32,198 nt of DNA from CAMYJH01 sp041589735 (GCA_041589735.1 JBFHVA010000010.1:1-32198), one strand, 5' to 3'; counted from the first letter of the stretch, positions 21,329 to 29,540 are shown. Notes: generated from the letters alone by a model not told the origin. Program-made: numbers and translations.

Positions 21329-23905
21329 TCAGGCTGCCGAGCTTCGGGAGCGGGGGCTGCGGCCGGATCGACGCCTGCGCTTGCCCGATTTGGCCGAGGA
21401 GTTCGCTTCCGATTCCTGACAGTCCTCCAAAGCCTCCGCCATCTCGAGTCCTGACTGGAATCGATCACGGGGGTTCTTCTGTAGCGCAGTGTCGATGATC
21501 TTGGACAGTCGTCTACTGAGATCCGGCCGCACTCGACTCAGACTCCGGTGCTTTTCCCGCGTGATCTGCAGCATGATTGACGGCACGGAGTCCCCGGTAA
21601 ATGGAAGCGTTCCAGAGAGCAACTGATAGAGGGTCGTTCCGAGCGAAAACAAGTCCGAGCGACCGTCGACTTTTCCGCCCACGGCCTGTTCCGGGGACAT
21701 ATATGACGGCGTACCAAGAATCGTACCGGTCCGGGTCTGATCTCCGTCACTTATTCGCGCAATTCCAAAGTCACTGACTTTAACCGTCAGATCATCCCGA
21801 ACGTAAAGGACATTGCTGGGTTTGACGTCGCGATGAATAATCTTCTTACTGTGGGCGTAGTCAAGCGCTTTTGCGACCTGTATACCGATGCCGAGGACTT
21901 CCCCAACAGGTAGCAGGTTGTCGGGGTCGGTAAACTCCTCAAGAGTAGTGCCGTCAACGTAATCCATTGCGATATAAACGAGGTCGCCATGGTTACCGGC
22001 CTCGTACACGGTTACGATATTGGGATGGCTCATCTGCGCCTCGGCCTCAGCCTCGCGGCGGAATCGCTGCTCTATAGCCTCCACGTCACCACCGTGGTAG
22101 CCCTCGCGAATGGAAAGAACCTTGATTGCAACCGATCGATTGAGCCTCGAATCCGTCGCCAGGTAGACACGCGCCATCGCTCCCTGACCAATCTGCCTGT
22201 CAAGCTGGTAATGGCCCAGCATGGGCTTTTCCAGCTTGGTGTCAGCAATCAGAATAGTGTCGTCGCTGGCACCCATCGGAGAGAGCGCCGGGTAGTCCCC
22301 CGCCAGCATCTGTAAGCGTTCCAAGCGAACGCGGACATCCTGATACCTGGCATCGTAATCAAGCAGAAGCTGGTACGCCTCCGACGCCCTATCGAGCTTG
22401 CGACGGCGTTCGAAATCCAGCCCCAGTTGATAAATCTTCTGCATCATCAGCGGGCTTCGAGGACATCGCCTGAGCTCGTCGAAAGCCTCGTCCAATCTGT
22501 CCTGAGATTGAAGATTCGTCGCGTAACGCAAGCGAAGCTCGTTGACTTCCCGCCCGAAGCTAAGCACACCGGTTTCGAACAGCCGACGAACGCTTAACAG
22601 ACCAAGCACACAAACCGCACAAAACGACGGCAGCGCAACCGGGATCCATAACTGCCGTGTCACCAGCGCGACGAGCCCGCCGTTCAGCATGATTACGGCT
22701 AACGCGCCGGCGAGGTACAGGCTGCGGCGTCCGTGAAATCCTGCCGGAAGAAACAGTAGCAGCCCCAGTGCGACAATCAGTCCCCGCTGCCCGGCATAAA
22801 ACCATGCGGGTCTGCTGAAACCGGTGTCCTTGACCAGACTGCTGAGCGCATGCGCAGCTTGAATGGCAGGCGCGATCCCGCCTCGATCGGCGAGGCCGTA
22901 CACGGACATCAGTTTGGGGGCCGTCGGCCCGATGATTACGGTGGTGCCGCGCAGGTCATTATGTTTCGCGGGGTCGTTCAGGAAATCGGCGAGCGAGTGC
23001 ATGTGGAGACCGGATTCCGTCTTGCTCGGAACCAAAGGTGGCGGGTAATAGTTGAAATCCGGGGCCGTTCTGATAAATCTTCCGCCGACGCGAAGTCCTT
23101 CCCCCGGCACCGCCTTTATCGCCTTTTTGCTCAACCCCAGAGACCGGGCCGTAAGCACGGTGAGGAAAGTGGGGAGAAATTCTTTGTCTGTGCTGAGGGC
23201 GAGTTTGACCGCCGTTCTTGCTTCCGTGAAATGCGCCAAGTCCAGAACCCCGACAGCGGTTGCCGCTTTTTCAAAGCGGCCAAGCGGCTGGTCGAACTCT
23301 AGATCGCTGGATAGGGGCGGTGTGAACAGAATTGAGCGAAAGAAATGTCGCAGCTTGGAAATACTGCCTTGAGAAGGCGCGTCTGGCCCCGACCAGGGCG
23401 GGTTCACTGCGCCCGCGTAGGTCTCGCGCGCCGCCGAAAAGATGACCACATTTCCGGCTTTGTCCATGGCCCGGGCAAGAGCGCGGTCAGTGTCCAGGCG
23501 CCGGGCCCATCGATTCAGCGCGGAACGCACTTTCGACGAGGAAGAACGCGCGCTCTTTGACAGGTCGGACAGTTTCTCCGGTGTTTGCCGCTCGTTTAAC
23601 GGCACCATCAGGCCGACAGTACCGACTCGAAGTCGCCTCAGGTGATCCAAGATGCCCGCAATGCGGTCACGCGGCCAGGGCCACGGTCCCAGGCGTTCGA
23701 GGCTGTCTTTGTCTATGGCGAGTAATGCGACCTGGGGGGTGTAGTCATAGGATGCGACGAGTCTTGAAGTGACCTGAAATACGCCGTCTTCGATACGCTG
23801 GGGACCCGGCGTGTAGCTGCCGACAAAGAACAGCGCGATAACGATCAATCCCAAGCTTCGGTAGCCAAGCAGCTTGGTTACGATTTCCTTTTTTCTAAGG
23901 TTCAT
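21329..23905 (-). CDS. CHASE2-Ser/Thr protein kinase (CHASE2, three TM helices, helical repeats, Hanks-type kinase)
   Basis: 858 aa. An N-terminal membrane segment (about 14-30) precedes an extracytoplasmic CHASE2 domain (about 40-360). Three helices follow (about 373-389, 396-415, 420-438), then a TPR-like linker (about 455-535) and a kinase domain (about 566-830). Kinase motifs: GQGAMARVY (573-581), K595 in VAIKVL, HRDVKPSN (691-698, catalytic D693), DFG (712-714), and GTPSYMSPEQ. The Thr-rich activation loop (QTRTGTILGT) suggests autophosphorylation. The tail is Arg/Ser-rich (834-858). CHASE2 is a periplasmic sensor domain with unknown ligand. No clear Shine-Dalgarno precedes the ATG. Confidence 0.93.
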   Translation of the reverse strand: MNLRKKEIVTKLLGYRSLGLIVIALFFVGSYTPGPQRIEDGVFQVTSRLVASYDYTPQVALLAIDKDSLERLGPWPWPRDRIAGILDHLRRLRVGTVGLMVPLNERQTPEKLSDLSKSARSSSSKVRSALNRWARRLDTDRALARAMDKAGNVVIFSAARETYAGAVNPPWSGPDAPSQGSISKLRHFFRSILFTPPLSSDLEFDQPLGRFEKAATAVGVLDLAHFTEARTAVKLALSTDKEFLPTFLTVLTARSLGLSKKAIKAVPGEGLRVGGRFIRTAPDFNYYPPPLVPSKTESGLHMHSLADFLNDPAKHNDLRGTTVIIGPTAPKLMSVYGLADRGGIAPAIQAAHALSSLVKDTGFSRPAWFYAGQRGLIVALGLLLFLPAGFHGRRSLYLAGALAVIMLNGGLVALVTRQLWIPVALPSFCAVCVLGLLSVRRLFETGVLSFGREVNELRLRYATNLQSQDRLDEAFDELRRCPRSPLMMQKIYQLGLDFERRRKLDRASEAYQLLLDYDARYQDVRVRLERLQMLAGDYPALSPMGASDDTILIADTKLEKPMLGHYQLDRQIGQGAMARVYLATDSRLNRSVAIKVLSIREGYHGGDVEAIEQRFRREAEAEAQMSHPNIVTVYEAGNHGDLVYIAMDYVDGTTLEEFTDPDNLLPVGEVLGIGIQVAKALDYAHSKKIIHRDVKPSNVLYVRDDLTVKVSDFGIARISDGDQTRTGTILGTPSYMSPEQAVGGKVDGRSDLFSLGTTLYQLLSGTLPFTGDSVPSIMLQITREKHRSLSRVRPDLSRRLSKIIDTALQKNPRDRFQSGLEMAEALEDCQESEANSSAKSGKRRRRSGRSPRSRSSAA

Positions 23906-24041
23906 CTACCCGGGACAAGACTCGGACATGGCTCATTGCGGCCCGATACATTGGGCAGCAGGTTTGCCGGAGCACCGCTTCAGGAATAGCAACCGCCTCT
24001 GTGCTATATCGGCCCGTTCGAGGCATTTCTTTAGCCGACTA

Positions 24042-24222
24042 GCGACCCTCGACAGGGGCGTTAAGCCCAAGAGATTTCGGCAACATCGGGGCTGCTGGGT
24101 CGCAATAAATTCATGGATCCGTAGCTACGCCAGCGCCGGCTATATGCTTGAAGTCTAGGCCAAAATCAGGGGTGATTCTTTGGCCCGGGCGCAGGCTATT
24201 TTCGCTCTGCGGTGAGCGGAGC
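24042..24222 (+). other. Run of hairpins upstream of the amidase gene (possible structured leader)
   Basis: The 461-bp gap 23906-24366 contains no gene I can support but several strong stems. GCGACCC (24042-24048) pairs exactly with GGGTCGC (24097-24103) and encloses GGGC-GTTAA-GCCC (24056-24068). GGCCAAA...TTTGGCC (24158-24164 with 24079... see note: 24179-24185), extended by ATCA/TGAT around a GGGG loop, forms an 11-bp stem with a 2-base bulge. GCTCTGC-GGTGA-GCGGAGC (24204-24222) forms a third. None has a T-tract, so they are not plain terminators. No known riboswitch was recognised. Confidence 0.35.
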
Positions 24223-24366
24223 CCCCCTGAGACGCGGGTAAAAAATGACGTTTGGCGGAAGGAACGCTGCTATAAACCGGCACAAGGCGTGCGTATCATT
24301 GTTTCCAGCTTTGCCCGGTGACGCGCGGAATCACCGCCCACTAGCGATTCAACGCCTGGAAAATAC

Positions 24367-25788
24367 ATGCCGGAATCCCCAATTCACTTCGAGTCACTTT
24401 CGGCGCTTTCGCGCCGCATCCGCGCCCGCGAATTCTCGCCGGTCCAGCTAACCGAGGTTTTTCTTAACCGAATCGAAAAACACGATCGAAGTCTGGGTGC
24501 GTTTCGCCTCACCTGCGCCGAGCGCGCGCTGAATGAAGCCCGCGCGGCGGAAGCGGCCATCACGGCGGGCAAGGATGCCGGACCCCTTCACGGGATTCCG
24601 TTCGCAGTGAAAGATCTCTTTGACGTCGAGGGGCTCCCGACAAGCGCCGGCTGCCGGCTGCTGGAGAATAACGTTGCCTCAAAGAACGCTACCGTGGTAC
24701 GCCGACTTCTCGATGCAGGCATGGTGCTGCTCGGTAAAACCAACACGGTACAGTTCGCGTACGGCGGCACGGGAATCAATCACGACCACGGTACGCCTAG
24801 GAATCCCTGGCACCAGGTGCCGCATCTTCCCGGCGGCTCCAGCAGCGGTTCCGGCGTCGCCGTGGCGGCCGGTATGGCGCCGATGGCACTGGGCAGCGAC
24901 ACCGGCGGCTCGGTGCGCATCCCGGCCGCGCTGTGCGGAATCACCGGACTCAAAACCACCGTCGGCCAGGTGAGCCGGGCTGGTGTTTATCCGCTGAGCT
25001 GGAGCCTCGACTCCGTCGGTCCGCTGAGCCGCAGCGTGGAGGACGCGGCGCTGGTATACGCAGCCATTGCGGGACCGGACCCCGGTGACGACTCCACCGC
25101 CGCGGCCAAGCCAGCGGAAGTAATGAGCAGCCTGACCACGGGAATCGAGGGCATGCGAATCGCATTTGCCGAATGCGCTTTTTTCGACGACGTCGACCCC
25201 GAAGTGGAGAGCGCGTGCCGCGCCAGCCGGGGAGCATTCGAATCTCAAGGCGCTCACGTCACCAGCGTGCGGTTTCAGGTGGCGGAACAGGCACGCGACC
25301 TCAATCCCCGCGGTCTAATCATCGCTGCGGAGGCGTACACGCTGAACAAGAACCTGCTCGAGAACAATTTCCCCCAGCTGGATCCGGTAGTCGCGCACCG
25401 GATGATCAAGGGCAAGGAGATCCTCGCCCACGAATATCTGAACACGACCCTTGCCTGGAAACGGATCCGCGCCGAGGCGCTCGAGACTTTCCGCCAGGTG
25501 GATGCGCTCTTGTGCCCGGCGACCATGGTGCCAGCAGCTCCCGTTGGTGAAGCGGATCGGGATATCGAAAGCTATTCCGACGCCAACCTGAAATACTTGA
25601 GAAACACCTCTATCGGCAACGTCCTCGACCTGTGCGGGCTTTCGGTTCCTTGCGGTTTCACTTCAAATGGCCTTCCGGTCGGGCTGATGATCTACGCCAA
25701 GCCCTTCGACGAGGCGACCGTTCTTCGAATTGGGCACGCGTACCAGCAGGCAACCGACTGGCACCTTCGAACCCCCAACCTCGATTGA
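24367..25788 (+). CDS. Amidase signature family hydrolase
   Basis: 473 aa. The amidase-signature triad is complete: K82 (FAVKDLFDVEG), cis-Ser S158 (PGGSSSGSGVAVAAG) and nucleophile S182 (GSDTGGSVRIPAAL), with the usual 24-residue spacing between the serines. It resembles GatA-like and aliphatic or aryl amidases. It is not GatA in an operon (no gatB or gatC nearby) and has no allophanate-hydrolase C-terminal domain, so the substrate is open. It would release ammonia from an amide in the cytoplasm; no signal peptide is seen. It is preceded by a structured-looking intergenic region. Confidence 0.9.
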   Translation: MPESPIHFESLSALSRRIRAREFSPVQLTEVFLNRIEKHDRSLGAFRLTCAERALNEARAAEAAITAGKDAGPLHGIPFAVKDLFDVEGLPTSAGCRLLENNVASKNATVVRRLLDAGMVLLGKTNTVQFAYGGTGINHDHGTPRNPWHQVPHLPGGSSSGSGVAVAAGMAPMALGSDTGGSVRIPAALCGITGLKTTVGQVSRAGVYPLSWSLDSVGPLSRSVEDAALVYAAIAGPDPGDDSTAAAKPAEVMSSLTTGIEGMRIAFAECAFFDDVDPEVESACRASRGAFESQGAHVTSVRFQVAEQARDLNPRGLIIAAEAYTLNKNLLENNFPQLDPVVAHRMIKGKEILAHEYLNTTLAWKRIRAEALETFRQVDALLCPATMVPAAPVGEADRDIESYSDANLKYLRNTSIGNVLDLCGLSVPCGFTSNGLPVGLMIYAKPFDEATVLRIGHAYQQATDWHLRTPNLD

Positions 25789-25839
25789 GCAGCCGAACCG
25801 CCCCGGCGGGCCCTGTGTTTTAAGGGATTCGCAGCCGGA

Positions 25840-25881
25840 TTGACCGGGATCAATGACGCTCGGGGCGGCTTCGCCTGTACT
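25840..25881 (+). promoter_or_regulatory. FNR-type box and class II promoter of the two-CBS gene
   Basis: TTGACCGGGATCAA (25840-25853; one mismatch) is followed by TGTACT (25876-25881) exactly at the class II -10 position, giving a start near 25888. An in-frame ATG at 25853 overlaps the box and cannot be on that transcript. Confidence 0.7.
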
Positions 25882-25909
25882 TGAGCCGGGAACGTTTCTG
25901 GAGCAGCGG

Positions 25910-26359
25910 ATGAGAGCCGGCGAGATCTGCAACCACCACGTGGTAACCGTTTCCCCCGACGATTCGATAAGAAGGGCGGCGGAGCTGATGCGTCAGCATC
26001 ATGTGGGCGACGTGGTGGTTGCGGAACGCAGCGGTAAATCTCTCTGTCCGCTCGGCATCCTCACGGATCGGGATATAGTCGTCGAAGTGATCGCCGAGCA
26101 CGTGGGCCTGGACGAAGTCACGGTGCGTGACACAATGACCGATCAGCTGATCACCGCCAATGAGGACGACGATCTGCTCGCCACCTTGATGCAAATGCGC
26201 GAGAACGGCGTGCGCCGGCTGCCGGTGGTGAACGACGAGGGTCAGCTGGTGGGCATACTCACCGCGGACGACGTCATCGGCGTGGTTGCCCGAGAGCTGG
26301 CGGAGGTTTGGGCACTGATCGTCCGTCAACAAGGCCGCGAGACCGAGCTGAGGCGTTGA
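25910..26359 (+). CDS. Two-CBS-domain protein (Hrp1-like)
   Basis: 149 aa from the ATG at 25910 (MRAGEICNHHVVTV), which has GGAGCAGCGG directly upstream and lies 22 bases after the inferred transcription start. It is just a CBS pair: CBS1 about 8-66 (ending GILTDRDIVVEVI) and CBS2 about 76-131 (ending GILTADDVIGVVA). Proteins of this size and form bind AMP/ATP/SAM-type ligands and include hypoxic response protein 1 of M. tuberculosis (Rv2626c). It is preceded by an FNR-type box and converges with usp4, 17 bp away. Confidence 0.9.
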   Translation: MRAGEICNHHVVTVSPDDSIRRAAELMRQHHVGDVVVAERSGKSLCPLGILTDRDIVVEVIAEHVGLDEVTVRDTMTDQLITANEDDDLLATLMQMRENGVRRLPVVNDEGQLVGILTADDVIGVVARELAEVWALIVRQQGRETELRR

Positions 26360-26376
26360 GCGCGCATCAGCGACGT

Positions 26377-26823
26377 TCAGTGAACGGTAATGACCGTGCA
26401 AGGGGCTGCGTGTGTGACTTTGTGCGCAACGCTGCCCAAAACCAGACCTTGGATATCGCTCAAACCGCGGGTGCCTAGCACTATCAGATCTGCGTGTTCC
26501 CGCTTCGCTACTTCAAGTATCTGCTTAGCGGCATCGCCGTGTTCCGTAGCGCGCTGGATTGAGCTGATATCGTTCCCGTTCAGACGTGTTTCAGCAGCCT
26601 CCAAGATGCGATTTGCGATCGCCTGTTCATAAATCGCCTCCGGGGGATCCAGAAACTGCTCCGTCTTTGCCCATTTTTTTAGACCTTCTGGTACCTCATT
26701 GCTTGGAACGACATGCAGTATGATTACCGTCGAGCCGTATTTCTCGGCCAGGTCCGCGGCAATATCAAGGGCCTTGAGCGAATAGTCTGATCCGTCTACG
26801 GGAACAAGAATGCGCTTGTCCAT
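26377..26823 (-). CDS. Universal stress protein (single Usp domain)
   Basis: 148 aa, a compact UspA-type protein: start MDKRILVPVDGSDYSLKALDIA, ATP-binding signature GTRGLSDIQGLVLGS (G-x2-G-x9-G-S) and final strand PCTVITVH. Its C-terminal half is close to usp1 at 11655, suggesting duplication within the locus. It is the fourth Usp in the window. A perfect FNR-type box with a matching -10 is upstream on the same strand. Confidence 0.94.
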   Translation of the reverse strand: MDKRILVPVDGSDYSLKALDIAADLAEKYGSTVIILHVVPSNEVPEGLKKWAKTEQFLDPPEAIYEQAIANRILEAAETRLNGNDISSIQRATEHGDAAKQILEVAKREHADLIVLGTRGLSDIQGLVLGSVAHKVTHAAPCTVITVH

Positions 26824-26886
26824 TTCCCACTTCCTCTGAAGAGCACGTTATTACACGGAGACGCTCTTTCGCGTTCGGCAGCTTCT

Positions 26887-26927
26887 ACTCTATCTAAGCG
26901 CCCCGGTATCGACTTGATCCCGATCAA
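26887..26927 (-). promoter_or_regulatory. Perfect FNR-type box and class II promoter of usp4
   Basis: TTGATCCCGATCAA (26914-26927) is a perfect operator. On the minus strand TAGAGT (26892-26887) lies one base from the class II -10 position, giving a start near 26880. The remainder of 26928-27120 holds nothing recognised apart from the AGGAGG ribosome-binding site of the next gene. Confidence 0.78.
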
Positions 26928-27120
26928 TCGCTACTGCAGCCTGCGACCAGGGCTCTAAGCACGCTCTTATCCAGGTGCCGGATCCAAGACAACGCGGTTT
27001 CCCCACGCTAGACTCGCGGAGAAGGTCGCGCGGTTCTTAAAAGACGTTACGCAGCGGCAACCTCGATAGCGAGGCGCACGGCTTAACGTCCCCCTCAAGC
27101 TGCTTCAGGAGGAAATAACG

Positions 27121-27561
27121 ATGCGCATCTTGGGCTTTTTGCTGCTGGCGTTGTCGGCGGGCGCCGCCTCCGCACAGCAGAGCTATCCTCCCTACGGTCT
27201 TCAGGTGGGCGAATCCGAGTTACGCTTCATGTCCGGCTTGCATTCTCTCGCGGTGGATCTGGAACTTGGACGTAAAACTTCCGCGGATTACGCGCGCGCC
27301 GCAGAAACCTATCGCAAATCCGCGGTGCTCGGGTATCCGTTGTCCCAGAACAACCTGGCTCGCCTGTACGAAACGGGACGCGGAGTTCCCAGAGACCCGG
27401 TGGTGGCACACGTGTGGTATCTGCTCGCGGCCTCGAGCGGTGATTCAGCGCTGGTGGCCAACCGGGATCGCTCCGCTCAGCACCTGCTGCCGGACCAGAT
27501 AGCCAGCGCTGAAAGCCTGGCGAAAACGCTGAAGCAACATCTTCCCGCGCCAACCCGATGA
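27121..27561 (+). CDS. Exported Sel1-repeat protein
   Basis: 146 aa with a strong AGGAGG eight bases before the ATG. A signal peptide (MRILGFLLLALSAGAASA, cut about residue 18-19) precedes a mature part containing a Sel1/TPR-like repeat: DYARAAETYRKSAVLGYPLSQNNLARLYETGRGVPRDPVVAHVWYLLAAS (about 56-105). Such repeats mediate protein contacts. The protein should be periplasmic. It overlaps the next gene by ATGA, so the two are coupled and probably work together; the function is unknown. Confidence 0.88.
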   Translation: MRILGFLLLALSAGAASAQQSYPPYGLQVGESELRFMSGLHSLAVDLELGRKTSADYARAAETYRKSAVLGYPLSQNNLARLYETGRGVPRDPVVAHVWYLLAASSGDSALVANRDRSAQHLLPDQIASAESLAKTLKQHLPAPTR

Positions 27562-28334
27562 AGGCGAAAGACGGCTCATTGATTCGCGCCGGCGCATTCG
27601 TCCGGATGCTTGCCGCAGTGGCCCTGTTTCCTCTGGTTGGCGCCTGCGCCTCTGACGTTTCCATGCAGCGGGACACGCCGACGCCGGCGCCCGCTTACAC
27701 CACTTTCGAGCAATCCGGAAAAGGCTGGTGGAAGGTGTCTTTCGAGCTGGCCTGGGGCCAGGAGGCAGAACCGAACTGGCACCTGGACGCCCTGCTTGCA
27801 GATCAGATTATGGCGCCCATCATCGCCCACGCGGAGCCACGCATATCCTTGTGGCGGTTTCACCGCCGGGCGGCGCGTGACAACAGCGGGCACCGCTTCA
27901 GTTTTCTCTTTTATGCCGACGCCGAAACCGCCGGGATCGTCAACAACGGGGTCGAAAACTCGCCGCTGGCCGCGCAGCTGCTGGGCGCGGGAATCATAAA
28001 GGAGGTGCGACTGGCCCGGCTCGATCAGGCAGCGGCGCAAGACATCGGCGCCACCAGCGACCCGGCCTGGCCCGAAGCCATCCAGCGCGGTTGGCCCTGG
28101 TTCATCATGGGTGTAAGCCAGTCTTGGCTGAGGCTTATTGACGAGGCGAAAGCACAGCGGCCACCGCTCGATCGAACATCTACGGCAGATGTTTCAGAGT
28201 ACTACCGTGGCATTCATGATGATGTATCCACTCTGTGGCGCGAACACGGGCAACACGCTTACCTCCACCATCTTAACGCGATTTTCGGCTATCAACTTTT
28301 GATTATTCGGGAAACAAACTTGAAGCGCTTTTGA
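27558..28334 (+). CDS. Putative lipoprotein of unknown function
   Basis: 258 aa, translationally coupled to the Sel1-repeat gene by an ATGA overlap. An N-terminal hydrophobic segment ends in a lipobox, FPLVGAC (C at about residue 30), followed by a Pro/Thr-rich stretch and then a globular part (SGKGWWKVSFELAWGQEAEPNWHLDALLADQIM and so on), with no motif I recognise. An outer- or inner-membrane lipoprotein is likely. It could form an envelope unit with the Sel1 protein. Confidence 0.85.
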   Translation: MKAKDGSLIRAGAFVRMLAAVALFPLVGACASDVSMQRDTPTPAPAYTTFEQSGKGWWKVSFELAWGQEAEPNWHLDALLADQIMAPIIAHAEPRISLWRFHRRAARDNSGHRFSFLFYADAETAGIVNNGVENSPLAAQLLGAGIIKEVRLARLDQAAAQDIGATSDPAWPEAIQRGWPWFIMGVSQSWLRLIDEAKAQRPPLDRTSTADVSEYYRGIHDDVSTLWREHGQHAYLHHLNAIFGYQLLIIRETNLKRF

Positions 28335-28432
28335 ACGCCGCCTTTGACTCAAGGGCCCGAGTTTAGCGTTAGCCGGTCGTCGATCCGACGCCCTCTCATC
28401 TAAACTGCAAGACAGCGAAGCAGTAAGTACAC

Positions 28433-29089
28433 ATGGATACGCTCACCATCACGTCGGCAGTATTGGGCTTAGTTGGCCTGATCTTCGTCGCCCTCGCGGT
28501 CGCCCGTTTGCGCCGGCGAAAGGTTGCCGCTGCCGGCCTTCACGGCACCGCGGGCTGCTGTGTGTTGCTGCTGGGCGGCGCCCTGGTGGCCATAGCCTTC
28601 AACCTGCACAGCTATCAGCGGCTGACCCATGAGCAAGCGGTGGCGGAAATTGTGTTTCGACAATTCGAGCCCAACGCCTTCGGCGCTACCTTAAGTCCAT
28701 CCGGCGCGGGAGACACGCTTCGATTCGTCATTCGCGGTGACGAATGGCAGATCGACGCCCGGGTTCTGAAGTGGCACGGCCTGGCCAACCTGCTCGGACT
28801 GGATTCCCACTACCGTCTCGAGCGTTTGAGCGGGCGCTACGCCGATGTCTCGACCGAGCGCAATGGATCGAGGACGGTTTACGGGCTTGCCCCGGAGGAG
28901 GATCTGGATCTCTGGGGTATCGCCAAGCGCTACGAACGCTGGCTGCCGTTTGTGGACGCGGTATACGGAAGCGCCGCGTATCTGCCCATGGCCAACGGCG
29001 CGCGTTACGAAATCAGCATCACCCAGTCTGGGCTCATCGCCCGACCGGCAAACGTTGCCGCCGAGCAAGCGGTCGCCGCCTGGCGCTGA
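28433..29089 (+). CDS. Membrane-anchored protein of unknown function
   Basis: 218 aa with two N-terminal membrane segments (about residues 6-25 and 37-58, CCVLLLGGALVAIAFNL) and a C-terminal soluble domain of about 155 residues (ending SGLIARPANVAAEQAVAAWR). Similar proteins in gammaproteobacteria are often listed as 'multidrug efflux' without any evidence; nothing here resembles a transporter. The gene is 98 bp downstream of the lipoprotein gene and may belong to the same unit. Confidence 0.82.
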   Translation: MDTLTITSAVLGLVGLIFVALAVARLRRRKVAAAGLHGTAGCCVLLLGGALVAIAFNLHSYQRLTHEQAVAEIVFRQFEPNAFGATLSPSGAGDTLRFVIRGDEWQIDARVLKWHGLANLLGLDSHYRLERLSGRYADVSTERNGSRTVYGLAPEEDLDLWGIAKRYERWLPFVDAVYGSAAYLPMANGARYEISITQSGLIARPANVAAEQAVAAWR

Positions 29090-29165
29090 ATCCTGTTCGG
29101 CAACAAATTTCCCCTGCGTGCGCAGCGCCCGCTTGCCTCAGCGGCCACGGCTGGCAATCCTTGAC

Positions 29166-29540
29166 TCAGGGTTTTACTGATTCCAGGGCGGATTCGATTT
29201 TTTCGCGGATCGCGCGGATGTCCGATGCGGCATTGTCCACGTAGCTTTGCAGGCATGTAATGTATTGCTCCATAGCGGCGTTGTAGGCATGGACCTTCTC
29301 GTTGTAGGCATCGAGTTCTGCACGGTAACGAAATTTTTCCGGTCGTCGCGGCTGCTCTGGCCTCTCGCCGCACTGGTGCGCCGGATAATTCTGCTCTAGG
29401 TTGGACCCGGCCACAGCCGGCAACGAAAAAAGGCATATGCCCATGATTGACGCAGCCCAGACGGAACCTGTCAATTGTCGGCGCAGCCTGGTTGAACCAT
29501 TCCATTGTCGACGGTTCACTGACATCTCCATTTGATCCAT
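29166..29540 (-). CDS. Small exported protein of unknown function
   Basis: 124 aa from the ATG at 29540, which has GAGGAGG ten bases upstream; an ATG at 29525 is an alternative. A signal-peptide-like region (LTGSVWAASIMGICLFSLPAVAG) is followed by a mature part with two Cys (HQCGERPEQ and YITCLQSY), a Pro/Arg-rich stretch and an amphipathic C-terminal helix (DNAASDIRAIREKIESALESV). The two Cys could form a disulfide in the periplasm. It overlaps the end of the upstream gene on the same strand, indicating coupling. The family was not recognised. Confidence 0.75.
   Translation of the reverse strand: MDQMEMSVNRRQWNGSTRLRRQLTGSVWAASIMGICLFSLPAVAGSNLEQNYPAHQCGERPEQPRRPEKFRYRAELDAYNEKVHAYNAAMEQYITCLQSYVDNAASDIRAIREKIESALESVKP

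Noticed and set aside
24042..24103. Guanidine-I (ykkC) riboswitch before the amidase
   Set aside because: The stems are suggestive but the conserved ykkC sequence blocks are not present as I know them.
24120..24129. CGTAGCTACG palindrome as another FixJ box
   Set aside because: It matches only part of GTAMGTAG and no oxygen-related gene is adjacent.
23874..24158. 94-residue plus-strand open frame over the kinase start and the following gap
   Set aside because: It begins inside the opposite-strand kinase gene, has no ribosome-binding site or recognisable domain, and overlaps the hairpin region; more likely a chance frame.
28433..29089. Multidrug efflux pump
   Set aside because: Only two membrane helices and a soluble domain are present; no transporter signature is seen.
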